Assembly (NCBI RefSeq): GCF_036188265.1
Contig: NZ_CP108093.1
Location: forward strand, 5,919,001-5,983,000
Direction: 5' to 3'
Length of the DNA: 64,000 nt
Source of the DNA: Streptomyces sp. NBC_00247
Lineage (GTDB): Bacteria; Actinomycetota; Actinomycetes; Streptomycetales; Streptomycetaceae
How positions within the stretch are numbered: position 1 is the stretch's first letter; the number at the start of each line of letters is the position of its first letter. The notes below the pieces were generated by a model. It was given only the letters and a program-made list of their open reading frames with translations, was not told where the DNA came from and did no database searches. Below, piece by piece: positions 41,914-50,247 of the stretch. A program made the position numbers and the translations under genes.

Positions 41914-42702
41914 ATGCTCTCGGCAAAGAGTCTCTTCCAGGAGATCCTCGACGACGACGAGTCGTTCCGGCTCTTCTGCTCCATCGCCGCCAGCGGTGAG
42001 TCCCAGGGCGGCTGGGAGAATGCCCGCATCGCCGCGCTCGTGCCCGAGAGCCAGCGCGCCCTCGCCCCGAAAATCGTCCGGCACGGCGCAGACGAGGACA
42101 AGCACGGCCGGATCTTCGACGCGCTCCTGAAGAAACGCGGGCTGCCCGCCGCCGAGGTCCCGGCCGACACCGACTACACGATGTTGCTGGAGCGCCACGG
42201 GATCGGCCTCGCCCACGCACGGCTCAGGGGCGAGGAACCGCTCGCGGAGCGCGACATCGTCACCTATCTGGCCCACAGCAGGGTCACCGAGCAGCGGGCT
42301 TCCGAGCAGATGCGCCTGCTGGTCAGGTACTTCGCCGACGACCCCGTCATCGGCCGCGCCGTGCGGATGATCTCGCGCGACGAGGACAACCACCTCGCCT
42401 ACTGCCACGAGGAACTGCTCCGCCTCGCCCGCGCCGGCCACGGCCGTGCGATCCGTCGCATCCTGCGCGAGTGCGCCCTCGCCGAGATCCGGGTCTACCG
42501 CGACGTCAGCCTCGCCGTCATGGCCCACATGGGCCGCATCCTCGGCTGGCCCCGGCCGAAGGCGGCGGCGCTGGCGGCGGGCATCCACGCGATGTACGCG
42601 TACGAGCGGCTGGCCGGCTGGCGCCGGATGGTCAGCCTGGCGGAGCCGGAGCGCCGCGACGCCCTCGGCGCCCCGGCCGTGGCGGGCGCCGAATTCGCCT
42701 GA
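41914..42702 (+). CDS. Ferritin-like di-iron domain protein
   Basis: This 262-residue helical protein has ferritin-superfamily metal-ligand motifs: Glu in 'CSIAASGESQGGWENARIAAL' (about 25-45), 'HGADEDKHGRIFDAL' (ExxH-like, about 57-71), 'VTEQRASEQMRLLVRYF' (Glu, about 125) and 'RDEDNHLAYCHEELL' (ExxH, about 153-167). The spacing of two paired Glu/ExxH elements fits a di-iron carboxylate centre. It may be an oxygenase or a storage-type protein; the family in Streptomyces has no assigned reaction. GGAGG is well spaced from the ATG at 41914, nine bases after an alternative GTG. Confidence 0.85.
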   Translation: MLSAKSLFQEILDDDESFRLFCSIAASGESQGGWENARIAALVPESQRALAPKIVRHGADEDKHGRIFDALLKKRGLPAAEVPADTDYTMLLERHGIGLAHARLRGEEPLAERDIVTYLAHSRVTEQRASEQMRLLVRYFADDPVIGRAVRMISRDEDNHLAYCHEELLRLARAGHGRAIRRILRECALAEIRVYRDVSLAVMAHMGRILGWPRPKAAALAAGIHAMYAYERLAGWRRMVSLAEPERRDALGAPAVAGAEFA

Positions 42703-42710
42703 GACCGGCA

Positions 42711-42766
42711 GGCAGACAGGCAGACAGGCAGACCGGCAAACAGGCAGACCGGCAGACCGGCAGACC
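42711..42766. repeat. 8-bp tandem repeat GGCAGACM, seven units
   Basis: Seven consecutive 8-bp units (one with an AA variant at 42735-42742) lie between the convergent ferritin-like and corA genes. A short GAGCCG repeat follows at about 42770-42788. Confidence 0.85.
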
Positions 42767-42799
42767 ACGCGAGCCGGAGCCGGAGCCGGCCCGGTGCGG

Positions 42800-43795
42800 T
42801 CAGAGCCAGCCGCGCCGCTTGAACTGCCGGTACAGGCCGAAGACGACCCCGGCCATCAGCACGACCACCGCCGGATAGGACCACACCCAGTGGAGTTCCG
42901 GCATGTGGTCGAAGTTCATGCCGTAGATGCCCGCGACCATCGTCGGCACGGCGGCCATCGCCGCCCACGCCGAGATCTTGCGCATGTCGTCGTTCTGCCG
43001 GACCCCCATCTGCGCCAGATGCGCCGAGAGGATGTCGGACAGCAGCCGGTCCAGCCCTTCCACCTGCTCGTTGGCGCGGGTGAGGTGGTCGCCGACGTCC
43101 CGGAAGAAGGGCTGCGACTCCGCGTGCACGAACGGCACGCCGGTACCCGAAAGGCGGTTCATCGGAACCGTCAGGGGCCCCGCGGCCCGGCGGAACTCCA
43201 TCACCTGGCGCTTGAAGGTGTAGATGCGGCTCGCGGTGTGCTGGGACTCGGCGTTGCCGCTCGGCGCGAACACCTGGGTCTCCAGCTCCTCCAGGTCGAT
43301 CTGCAGCTCGCCCGCCACGTCTATGTAGTGGTCGACGACCGAGTCGCTGACGGCGTACAGCACGGCGGTCGGCCCCTGCCGCAGCACCCCGGGCTGCGCC
43401 TCCAGCCGGCGCCGTACGTCCGCCAGCGGGGCGCTCTCGCCATGGCGGACCGTCACCACGAACGAGTCGCCCACGAAGACCATCAGCTCGTCCGCGCTGA
43501 CCGTGTCGCCGTCCGGCTCGTACGCGATCGGCTTGAGCACCATGAGCAGCGAGTCGTCGTAGATCTCCAGCTTGGGCCGCTGGTGCGCCTTGAGCGCGTC
43601 CTCCACGGCCAGCGGGTGCAGCCCGAACTCCTTGGTCACCAGCGAGAACTCCTCCTCGGTGGGCTCGTGCAGCCCGATCCAGAGGAAGGCGTCCCCCGAG
43701 GCCCGCGCCTCGTCCAGCGCGTCGGAGAAGTCGTCGGGGCCGTCCGTCCGGCGCCCGTCCCGGTAGATGGCACAGTCGACAATCACGGCGCGCAT
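42800..43795 (-). CDS. corA: CorA family magnesium/cobalt transporter
   Basis: This 331-residue protein is a pentameric divalent-cation channel subunit. The large cytoplasmic N-terminal domain ('DAFLWIGLHEPTEEEFSLVTKEFGLHPLAVEDALKAHQRPKLEIYDD') and long stalk helix lead to two C-terminal membrane segments. The signature 'AGIYGMNFDHMPEL' (GMN at about 285-287) lies in the periplasmic loop, and the tail 'RQFKRRGWL' is basic. The ATG at 43795 is 75 bases from the divergent phosphatase start. Confidence 0.95.
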   Translation of the reverse strand: MRAVIVDCAIYRDGRRTDGPDDFSDALDEARASGDAFLWIGLHEPTEEEFSLVTKEFGLHPLAVEDALKAHQRPKLEIYDDSLLMVLKPIAYEPDGDTVSADELMVFVGDSFVVTVRHGESAPLADVRRRLEAQPGVLRQGPTAVLYAVSDSVVDHYIDVAGELQIDLEELETQVFAPSGNAESQHTASRIYTFKRQVMEFRRAAGPLTVPMNRLSGTGVPFVHAESQPFFRDVGDHLTRANEQVEGLDRLLSDILSAHLAQMGVRQNDDMRKISAWAAMAAVPTMVAGIYGMNFDHMPELHWVWSYPAVVVLMAGVVFGLYRQFKRRGWL

Positions 43796-43857
43796 TCTTC
43801 CCTGCCCTGGCCGAAAGCACACCTTCGCCCCACCCCCGGGCCCCCGCCGGGGGTCGT

Positions 43858-43870
43858 TAGGCTGGCCGGT
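43858..43870 (+). promoter_or_regulatory. -10 element for leaderless histidine phosphatase gene
   Basis: TAGGCT (43858-43863) lies seven bases ahead of the ATG at 43871 and there is no SD. Confidence 0.55.
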
Positions 43871-44593
43871 ATGCCCACCCTGATCCTCGTACGCCACGGA
43901 CGCTCCACCGCCAACACCTCCGGAGTGCTCGCGGGCCGTACCGCCGGTGTCGCGCTGGACGAGCGCGGCGCCGCACAGGCCGCCGGGCTCCCCGGCCGCC
44001 TCGCCGGAATTCCGCTCGTGGCCGCCGTCAGCAGCCCCCTCCAGCGCTGCCGGGAAACCCTGCGGCCGCTGCTGGACGCGCGTCCCGGCCTCCCCCTGCA
44101 CGTCGAGGACGGCCTCTCCGAGTGCGACTACGGGGACTGGTCCGGGCGCAAGCTCGCCGAACTGTCCGACGAGCCGCTGATGTCCGTCGTGCAGCAGCAC
44201 CCCTCCGCCGCCGCCTTCCCGGGCGGCGAGTCGATGCGTGCGATGCAGAACCGCGCGGTCGACGCCGTCCGGGACTGGAACGCCCGCATCGAGGCCGAGT
44301 ACGGCGAGGACGCCGTCTACGTGATGTGCTCGCACGGCGACATCATCAAGGCCGTCGTCGCCGACGCCCTCGGCATGCACCTCGACCTCTTCCAGCGCAT
44401 TCACGTCGACCCCTGCTCGGTCACCGCCGTGCGCTACACCCGGCTGCGCCCCTTCCTGCTGCGCCTCGGCGACACCGGGGACCTGGCGGGGCTCGCCCCG
44501 CGCGAGCAGGGGCTGGGCGCCGACGCCACCCCCGCGGACGGAGCTGACCACGGCTCGCGCGCCCAGGTGGGGGGCGGCGCTGGGGCGCCGTGA
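43871..44593 (+). CDS. Histidine phosphatase family protein (MSMEG_4193-like)
   Basis: This 240-residue phosphatase has the phosphoglycerate-mutase-like catalytic motif 'LVRHGRSTANTSGVLAGR' (His about 9) and the second His in 'VMCSHGDIIKAVV' (about 156). 'SPLQRCRETLRPLL' and 'SECDYGDWSGRKL' are family signatures. The last ~35 residues are Gly/Ala-rich. It is the first gene of the conserved actinobacterial block with DUF3090, SCO1664 family and mshC. The substrate is unknown. Confidence 0.93.
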   Translation: MPTLILVRHGRSTANTSGVLAGRTAGVALDERGAAQAAGLPGRLAGIPLVAAVSSPLQRCRETLRPLLDARPGLPLHVEDGLSECDYGDWSGRKLAELSDEPLMSVVQQHPSAAAFPGGESMRAMQNRAVDAVRDWNARIEAEYGEDAVYVMCSHGDIIKAVVADALGMHLDLFQRIHVDPCSVTAVRYTRLRPFLLRLGDTGDLAGLAPREQGLGADATPADGADHGSRAQVGGGAGAP

Positions 44594-44714
44594 TCGCTCC
44601 TGGCGATAGGGTGGACGGGCCGTAGGGAGCCCGTTCGAGGGTTTTCCCGGCACCCGTCCCCGAGCGGCGGGGGTCAGCCCCCCGTCCGCCGTCGATCCCC
44701 AAGGGAGAACTGAC

Positions 44715-45305
44715 GTGTCCCGTCAGGTGTTCCTCTACGACCCGCCGGAACGATTCGTGGCCGGCACGGTCGGGCTGCCTGGACGCCGTACGTTCTTCCT
44801 CCAGGCGTCCGCCGGCGGCCGGGTCACCAGCGTGGCCCTGGAGAAGACCCAGGTCGCCGCACTCGCGGAGCGGATCGACGAACTGCTCGACGAGGTCGTC
44901 CGCCGCACCGGCGGCAACTCGCCGGTCCCCGCCGTCGCCCCCACGACCGTCGCCGACAGCGCGCCCCTCGACACCCCCGTGGAGGAGGAGTTCCGGGTCG
45001 GCACGATGGCACTGGCCTGGGACGGCGACGAGCAGTGCATGATCGTCGAGGCGCAGGCTCTCGTCGAGATCGACGTCGAGACCGAGGACGACCTGGCGGC
45101 GGCCGAGGAAAGGCTTCTCCAGGACGAGGAGAACGGCCCTCCGATGCTCCGGGTGCGCCTCAGCGGCGCCCAGGCCAGGGCCTTCGCCAAGCGCGCCCTC
45201 GACGTCGTCTCCGCAGGTCGCCCACCGTGCCCGCTGTGCAGCCTGCCGCTCGACCCGGAAGGACACGTGTGCCCGCGTCAGAACGGATACCGGCGCGGGG
45301 CATGA
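44715..45305 (+). CDS. DUF3090 family protein
   Basis: This 196-residue protein starts 'MSRQVFLYDPPERFVAGTVGLPGRRTFFLQA' and ends with a zinc-finger-like 'RPPCPLCSLPLDPEGHVCPRQNGYRR' (CxxC...CP...). It is conserved in actinobacteria next to a histidine phosphatase and the SCO1664 family. Its function is unknown. GGGAGA is well spaced from the GTG at 44715. Its 3' end overlaps the next gene. Confidence 0.94.
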   Translation: MSRQVFLYDPPERFVAGTVGLPGRRTFFLQASAGGRVTSVALEKTQVAALAERIDELLDEVVRRTGGNSPVPAVAPTTVADSAPLDTPVEEEFRVGTMALAWDGDEQCMIVEAQALVEIDVETEDDLAAAEERLLQDEENGPPMLRVRLSGAQARAFAKRALDVVSAGRPPCPLCSLPLDPEGHVCPRQNGYRRGA

Positions 45306-46102
45306 CGACCGCAGCCGAAGTGGTCACCCTGCTCACGAAGGGGCGGCTCACCGTCCTCGGCCGGGTACCCGGAGCCTCCAACGCGGTTCTGCGCTGCACC
45401 GTCGCGCTCGACGGCGCGGAGCTCCCCTGCGTGTACAAGCCCGTCGCCGGGGAGCAGCCGCTGTGGGACTTCCCCGACGGCACCCTCGCCCAGCGCGAGG
45501 TGGCCGCCTGGGAGGTCTCGGAGACCACCGGCTGGGGGCTCGTCCCGCCCACCGTGCTGCGCGAGGGCCCGTACGGCGAGGGCATGTGCCAGCTGTGGAT
45601 CGACGCCGGGTCCGACGCCGGCCCGATGCTCGCCCTCGTCGAGGGGGAAGAGCCGGAGGACGGCTGGAAGGCCGTGGGCCTCGCCGACGTGGGCGAGGGG
45701 AAGACCGCCCTGCTGGTGCACGCGGACGACGCCCGGCTGCGGCGGCTCGCGGTGCTCGACGCGGTCATCAACAACAGCGACCGCAAGGGCGGCCACCTGC
45801 TCCCCGCACCCGGCGGGCTGCTGTACGGCATCGACCACGGCGTCACCTTCCACCGCGACGACAAGCTCCGCACCCTGCTCTGGGGCTGGGCCGGCGAGCC
45901 GCTGACCTCCGAGGCGGTCGAGGTGCTGGACCGCCTCGCCGGGGAGCTGGCGCCCGAGGCGCGGCTGGCCGTGAGGCTGGGCGGGCTCATCACCCCGGCC
46001 GAGCTGGACGCCGTACGGGAACGGGTGGCCGCGCTCCGGACGACGGGGCTGCACCCGGTGCCGAGCGGGCAGTGGCCCGCCATCCCCTGGCCGCCGGTCT
46101 GA
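45269..46102 (+). CDS. SCO1664 family protein (PI-kinase-like fold)
   Basis: This 277-residue protein belongs to the family named after S. coelicolor SCO1664, distantly related to phosphatidylinositol 3/4-kinases. Kinase-like parts are visible: 'CVYKPVAGEQPLWDFPDGTLAQREVAAWEV' (Lys about 52), 'LDAVINNSDRKGGHLL' (catalytic loop, about 165-180) and 'YGIDHGVTFH' (metal-binding Asp, about 192). I favour the GTG at 45269, with GGAAGGA five bases upstream, overlapping DUF3090 by 37 bases. The ATG at 45302, which forms an ATGA overlap, is the alternative and would remove 11 residues. Confidence 0.9.
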   Translation: MPASERIPARGMTTAAEVVTLLTKGRLTVLGRVPGASNAVLRCTVALDGAELPCVYKPVAGEQPLWDFPDGTLAQREVAAWEVSETTGWGLVPPTVLREGPYGEGMCQLWIDAGSDAGPMLALVEGEEPEDGWKAVGLADVGEGKTALLVHADDARLRRLAVLDAVINNSDRKGGHLLPAPGGLLYGIDHGVTFHRDDKLRTLLWGWAGEPLTSEAVEVLDRLAGELAPEARLAVRLGGLITPAELDAVRERVAALRTTGLHPVPSGQWPAIPWPPV

Positions 46103-46243
46103 CGGGCGCCCGTCAGCAGAGGGGCCCGACCGACCCGACCGGGCCTCTTCCGAACACCCCTTGGCGGGGCCGGCCGGTTCCGTCAAGAATGCGTCTTCGG
46201 ACACGATTCGCCATCCGGTTCGTATCCGGAACCGCCGTCCGGT

Positions 46244-46255
46244 TACGCTCATGAC
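46244..46255 (+). promoter_or_regulatory. -10 element for leaderless mshC
   Basis: TACGCT (46244-46249) lies exactly six bases before the ATG at 46256; no SD. Confidence 0.55.
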
Positions 46256-47485
46256 ATGCATGCCTGGCCCGCTTCTGAGGTCCCCGCCCTGCCTGGCAAG
46301 GGCCGCGACCTTCGGATCCACGACACCGCGACCGGCGGACGGATCACCCTTGACCCCGGTCCCGTCGCCCGCATCTACGTCTGCGGCATCACGCCGTACG
46401 ACGCGACCCACATGGGTCATGCGGCGACCTACAACGCGTTCGATCTCGTACAGCGCGTGTGGCTCGACACCAAGCGGCAGGTTCACTACGTCCAGAACGT
46501 GACCGACGTGGACGACCCCCTGCTGGAGCGGGCCGTGCGCGACGGAGAGGACTGGACCGCCCTCGCGGAGCGCGAGACCGCTCTGTTCCGCGAGGACATG
46601 ACCGCGCTGCGGATGCTTCCGCCGAAGCACTACATCGGTGCGGTCGAAGCCATACCGGGCATCGTGCCCCTCGTCGAGCGCCTGCGTGACGCGGGTGCGG
46701 CGTACGAGCTGGAGGGCGACGTCTACTTCTCCGTCGAGGCCGACCCGCACTTCGGCGAGGTCTCCGGTCTCGACGCCGAGGCCATGCGGCTGCTCTCCGC
46801 CGAGCGCGGTGGCGACCCCGAGCGCGTCGGCAAGAAGAACCCCCTCGACCCGATGCTGTGGATGGCGGCCCGCGAGGGCGAGCCCAGCTGGGACGGCGGC
46901 AGCCTCGGAGCCGGACGGCCCGGCTGGCACATCGAGTGCGTCGCCATCGCCCTGGACCACCTCGGCATGGGCTTCGACGTGCAGGGCGGCGGCTCCGACC
47001 TCGCCTTCCCGCACCACGAGATGGGGGCCTCGCACGCGCAGGCCCTGACCGGCGAGCACCCCTTCGCCCGGGCGTACGTCCACGCCGGCATGGTCGGCCT
47101 GGACGGCGAGAAGATGTCGAAGTCGCGGGGCAACCTCGTCTTCGTCTCCACGCTGCGCCGCGAGGGCGTGGACCCGGCGGCGATCCGCCTCGCCCTGCTC
47201 TCGCACCACTACCGGAGCGACTGGGAGTGGACCGACCAGGTCCTCGCCGACGCCGTCGCCCGGCTCGGACGGTGGCGCGCCGCGGTCTCCCGTCCGGACG
47301 GCCCGTCGGCCGACGCCCTGGTCGAAGAGGTCCGCGAGGCCCTCGCCGACGACCTGGACGCCGCGACCGCGCTGGCCGCCGTGGACCGCTGGGCCGAGTG
47401 CCAGCGGTCCGAGGGCGGCACGGACGAGGGCGCACCCGGTCTCGTCTCCCGTACCGTCGACGCCCTTCTGGGCGTCGCCCTGTAG
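46256..47485 (+). CDS. mshC: Mycothiol ligase MshC (L-cysteine:1D-myo-inosityl 2-amino-2-deoxy-alpha-D-glucopyranoside ligase)
   Basis: This 409-residue enzyme joins cysteine to GlcN-Ins with ATP in mycothiol biosynthesis. It resembles cysteinyl-tRNA synthetase but lacks the tRNA-binding C-terminal domain. Class I signatures are present: the HIGH-like 'THMGHAATYNAFD' (about 51-63) and the KMSKS motif 'GEKMSKSRGN' (about 285-294). Zinc ligands are Cys in 'YVCGITPYD' (about 43), Cys in 'HIECVAIALDHLG' (about 231) and His in 'FPHHEMGASHAQ' (about 257). The cofactor it makes is used by the mycothiol-dependent dehydrogenase encoded at 22628-23713. Confidence 0.97.
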   Translation: MHAWPASEVPALPGKGRDLRIHDTATGGRITLDPGPVARIYVCGITPYDATHMGHAATYNAFDLVQRVWLDTKRQVHYVQNVTDVDDPLLERAVRDGEDWTALAERETALFREDMTALRMLPPKHYIGAVEAIPGIVPLVERLRDAGAAYELEGDVYFSVEADPHFGEVSGLDAEAMRLLSAERGGDPERVGKKNPLDPMLWMAAREGEPSWDGGSLGAGRPGWHIECVAIALDHLGMGFDVQGGGSDLAFPHHEMGASHAQALTGEHPFARAYVHAGMVGLDGEKMSKSRGNLVFVSTLRREGVDPAAIRLALLSHHYRSDWEWTDQVLADAVARLGRWRAAVSRPDGPSADALVEEVREALADDLDAATALAAVDRWAECQRSEGGTDEGAPGLVSRTVDALLGVAL

Positions 47486-47498
47486 TACCCGCTCGCAT

Positions 47499-47555
47499 CC
47501 GCACACGACGGCCCCGGTCCCCCCTTCCAGGGGGGACCGGGGCCGTCGTGTGCGG
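47499..47555. terminator. 26-bp perfect hairpin between mshC and PAC2 genes
   Basis: Arms 47499-47524 and 47530-47555 pair perfectly around the loop TTCCA. It is the strongest hairpin in the window and separates convergent genes. Confidence 0.9.
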
Positions 47556-47571
47556 GTCCGCAGGCCGGGCG

Positions 47572-48642
47572 TCAGTCGTCCGGCTTGTCCCCGTCGGGAG
47601 AGCCGGTACCGGAGTCCGTGCCCGGGTCCGGACCGTCGTCGTCCGACGGCTTCCTGCCCTCGGGCCGGCCGCCGGCCGGAGGGGGGTCCGCGGGGCGCTG
47701 GGGCTTGGGCGGACGGGTGCGGCCGCTCGCCGGGTCCCGCAGATACGGCACGTCCCCGCTCTCCGTGGCGTGCCCGCCGGGCGCCTGGCCCGGCCCCGGG
47801 CCGGGGTCGCGCCGCCGCAGATAGCGCTCGAACTCGCGCGCGATGGCCTCTCCGGAAGCCTCGGGCAGCTCGGCGGTGTCCCGCGCCTCCTCCAGCGTCT
47901 GGACGTACTCGGCGACCTCGCTGTCCTCGGCGGCCAGCTGGTCCACCCCGATCTGCCAAGCGCGCGCGTCCTCGGGCAGCTCGCCGAGCGGGATGCGGAG
48001 TCCGAGCAGGTCCTCCAGCCGGTTCAGCAGGGCCAGCGTCGCCTTCGGGTTGGGCGGCTGCGAGACGTAGTGCGGAACGGCGGCCCACAGGCTCACCGCC
48101 GGAACGCCCGCGTGGGTGCACGCCTCCTGGAGGATGCCGACGATGCCGGTCGGGCCCTCGTACCGGGTCTCCTCCAGGTCCATGGTCGCGGCCAGGTCCG
48201 GATCGGAGGTGACCCCGCTGACCGGCACCGGCCGGGTGTGCGGGGTGTCGCCGAGCAGTGCGCCGAGGATGACCACCATCTCGACACCCAGCTCGTGGGC
48301 GAAGCCCAGCAGCTCGTTGCAGAACGAGCGCCAGCGCATGGACGGTTCGATGCCGCGGACCAGCACCAGATCACGGGGCTTGTCACCACCGATGCGGACC
48401 ACCGAGAGACGTGTCGTCGGCCACGTGACCTTGCGGACACCGCCGTCCAGCCACACGGTGGGGCGGTTGACCTGGAAGTCGTAGTAGTCCTCGGCGTCCA
48501 GCGCCGCGAAGACCTCGCCCTTCCATTCCCGGTCCAGATGTCCGACCGCGGTGGAGGCGGCGTCACCGGCGTCGTTCCAGCCCTCGAACGCGGCCACCAT
48601 GACCGGGTCGATCAGCTCGGGTACACCCTCGAGCTCGATCAC
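47572..48642 (-). CDS. PAC2 family protein (proteasome assembly chaperone-like)
   Basis: This 356-residue protein has the PAC2 domain at the N-terminus ('DPVMVAAFEGWNDAGDAASTAVGHLDREW', about 10-38; 'DYYDFQVNRPTVWLDGGVRKVTWPTTRL', 'DLVLVRGIEPSMRWRSF', 'GALLGDTPHTRPVPVSG'). The last ~75 residues are a Pro/Gly/Asp-rich disordered tail. Actinobacterial PAC2 proteins are linked to the proteasome or ATP-grasp proteins by homology; no function is shown. GGAAGGAGG precedes the GTG at 48642, so the long open frame further upstream is not used. Confidence 0.92.
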   Translation of the reverse strand: MIELEGVPELIDPVMVAAFEGWNDAGDAASTAVGHLDREWKGEVFAALDAEDYYDFQVNRPTVWLDGGVRKVTWPTTRLSVVRIGGDKPRDLVLVRGIEPSMRWRSFCNELLGFAHELGVEMVVILGALLGDTPHTRPVPVSGVTSDPDLAATMDLEETRYEGPTGIVGILQEACTHAGVPAVSLWAAVPHYVSQPPNPKATLALLNRLEDLLGLRIPLGELPEDARAWQIGVDQLAAEDSEVAEYVQTLEEARDTAELPEASGEAIAREFERYLRRRDPGPGPGQAPGGHATESGDVPYLRDPASGRTRPPKPQRPADPPPAGGRPEGRKPSDDDGPDPGTDSGTGSPDGDKPDD

Positions 48643-48854
48643 CCAGGCCTCCTTCCGAAGTTCCCTCGCGTATGCGTACGCACCAACCTTACGGGTTGGA
48701 GCATTCCCATCCGAAGCCCCTTTGCACGGGCGGGTGAACCTCGTCCGCCGATGTGCGGCACCGGTCGAATCGGGGCATCTGACTCCGGATTCATCCGAGC
48801 TGTGCGCCCTCGAATTTCTCCCCGCGCTGGACGAAGGGGCTTGTATGACGCTAT

Positions 48855-48886
48855 ACATCGGATGTTCGCTGTAGAGATCCGATGTT
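48855..48886. promoter_or_regulatory. Tandem operator in the L-fuconate dehydratase promoter
   Basis: ACATCGGATGT (48855-48865) and a second inverted copy, GAGATCCGATGTT (48874-48886), are centred 20 bases apart (48860 and 48880). The same core occurs in the promoter of the FadR-type regulator at 51896-51910. Confidence 0.65.
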
Positions 48887-48906
48887 ATTCCCCTGGGGGG
48901 CCGCGC

Positions 48907-50247
48907 ATGAGTCAGACCGTCACGGACGTCGAGGTCCACGACATCCGCTTCCCGACGTCCCTGGAGCTGGACGGCTCGGACGCGATGAACCCCGACCCCG
49001 ACTACTCCGCCGCCTACGTGGTGCTCCGCACCGACGCCCCGGGCGGACCGGACGGCGGTCTCCTCGAAGGACACGGGTTCTGCTTCACCATCGGCCGGGG
49101 CAACGACGTCATGGCCGTCGCCATCGAGGCCCTGAAGCCGTATCTGCTCGGCCGGCCCCTCCCGCGCACCGCGGCGGACCTCGGAGACCTGTACCGCGAG
49201 CTGACGCACGACTCGCAACTGCGCTGGCTCGGCCCGGAGAAGGGGGTCGCCCACATGGCGGCCGGGGCCGTCGTCAACGCCGCCTGGGACCTCGCGGCGA
49301 AGGCGGCCGGACTTCCCGTCTGGCAGTTCCTCGCGACGATGACCCCCGAGGAGCTCGTCTCCCTGGTGGACTTCCGCTACCTGACCGACGCCCTCACCCC
49401 CGAGGACGCGCTGGCCATCCTGCGCGCCGCCGAGCCGGGCCGCGCCGAGCGGACCGAGCGGCTGCTGGCCCAGGGGTACCCCGCCTACACCACCTCGCCC
49501 GGCTGGCTCGGGTACGACGACGACAAGCTCGTCCGCCTCGCGAAGGAGGCCGTCGCCGACGGCTTCACCCAGATCAAGCTGAAGGTCGGCGGCGACCGCG
49601 ACGACGACGTGCGCCGCCTGAGGATCGCCCGTGAGGCGGTCGGCCCCGACGTCCGGATCGCCGTGGACGCCAACCAGCGCTGGGACGTGGCCGAGGCGGT
49701 GGAGTGGATGAGCGCCCTCGCCCCCTGGGACCCGCACTGGATCGAGGAGCCCACCAGCCCCGACGACATCCTCGCGCACGCCGCCATCCGGGCCGGCCAG
49801 CCGGTCAAGGTCGCCACCGGCGAACACGGCGCGAACCGGGTCGTGTTCAAGCAGCTGCTCCAGGCCGGGGCCGTGGACTTCGTGCAGATCGACGCGGCCC
49901 GGGTCGCCGGGGTCAACGAGAACCTCGCGATCCTGCTGCTCGCGGCGAAGTTCCAGGTGCCCGTCTGTCCGCACGCCGGCGGGGTCGGGCTCTGCGAACT
50001 GGTCCAGCACCTCTCCATGTTCGACTTCGTCGCCGTCTCCGGCACGTGGGAGGACCGGGTCATCGAGTACGTCGACCACCTGCACGAGCACTTCACCGAG
50101 CCCGCCGTCGTGACCGGCGGACGGTACGTCACCCCTCGCGGACCCGGGTTCTCGGCCCGGATGCTGCCCGCGTCGATCGCCGCACACCGCTACCCGGAGG
50201 GACCCGTCTGGGCGGCCCTCCCCGCCCTCCAGGAGGCCGACCGATGA
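48907..50247 (+). CDS. L-fuconate dehydratase-like enzyme (enolase superfamily)
   Basis: This 446-residue protein matches L-fuconate dehydratase (FucD). It would convert L-fuconate to 2-keto-3-deoxy-L-fuconate. 'HDIRFPTSLELDGSDAMNPDPDYSAAYVVL' at the N-terminus is a FucD hallmark. The KxK general base is in 'QIKLKVGGDRDDDV' (about 222-235), metal ligands in 'AVDANQRWDV' (about 252), 'IEEPTSPDD' (about 279) and 'ATGEHGANRVVF' (about 306), and the His in 'CPHAGGVGLCELVQHLSMFD' (about 356). Its stop overlaps the SDR start (ATGA). The shared operator suggests control by the regulator at 51195-51866. Confidence 0.92.
   Translation: MSQTVTDVEVHDIRFPTSLELDGSDAMNPDPDYSAAYVVLRTDAPGGPDGGLLEGHGFCFTIGRGNDVMAVAIEALKPYLLGRPLPRTAADLGDLYRELTHDSQLRWLGPEKGVAHMAAGAVVNAAWDLAAKAAGLPVWQFLATMTPEELVSLVDFRYLTDALTPEDALAILRAAEPGRAERTERLLAQGYPAYTTSPGWLGYDDDKLVRLAKEAVADGFTQIKLKVGGDRDDDVRRLRIAREAVGPDVRIAVDANQRWDVAEAVEWMSALAPWDPHWIEEPTSPDDILAHAAIRAGQPVKVATGEHGANRVVFKQLLQAGAVDFVQIDAARVAGVNENLAILLLAAKFQVPVCPHAGGVGLCELVQHLSMFDFVAVSGTWEDRVIEYVDHLHEHFTEPAVVTGGRYVTPRGPGFSARMLPASIAAHRYPEGPVWAALPALQEADR

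Noticed and set aside
42711..42766. CRISPR-like short repeats
   Set aside because: Contiguous 8-bp units without spacers; a minisatellite.
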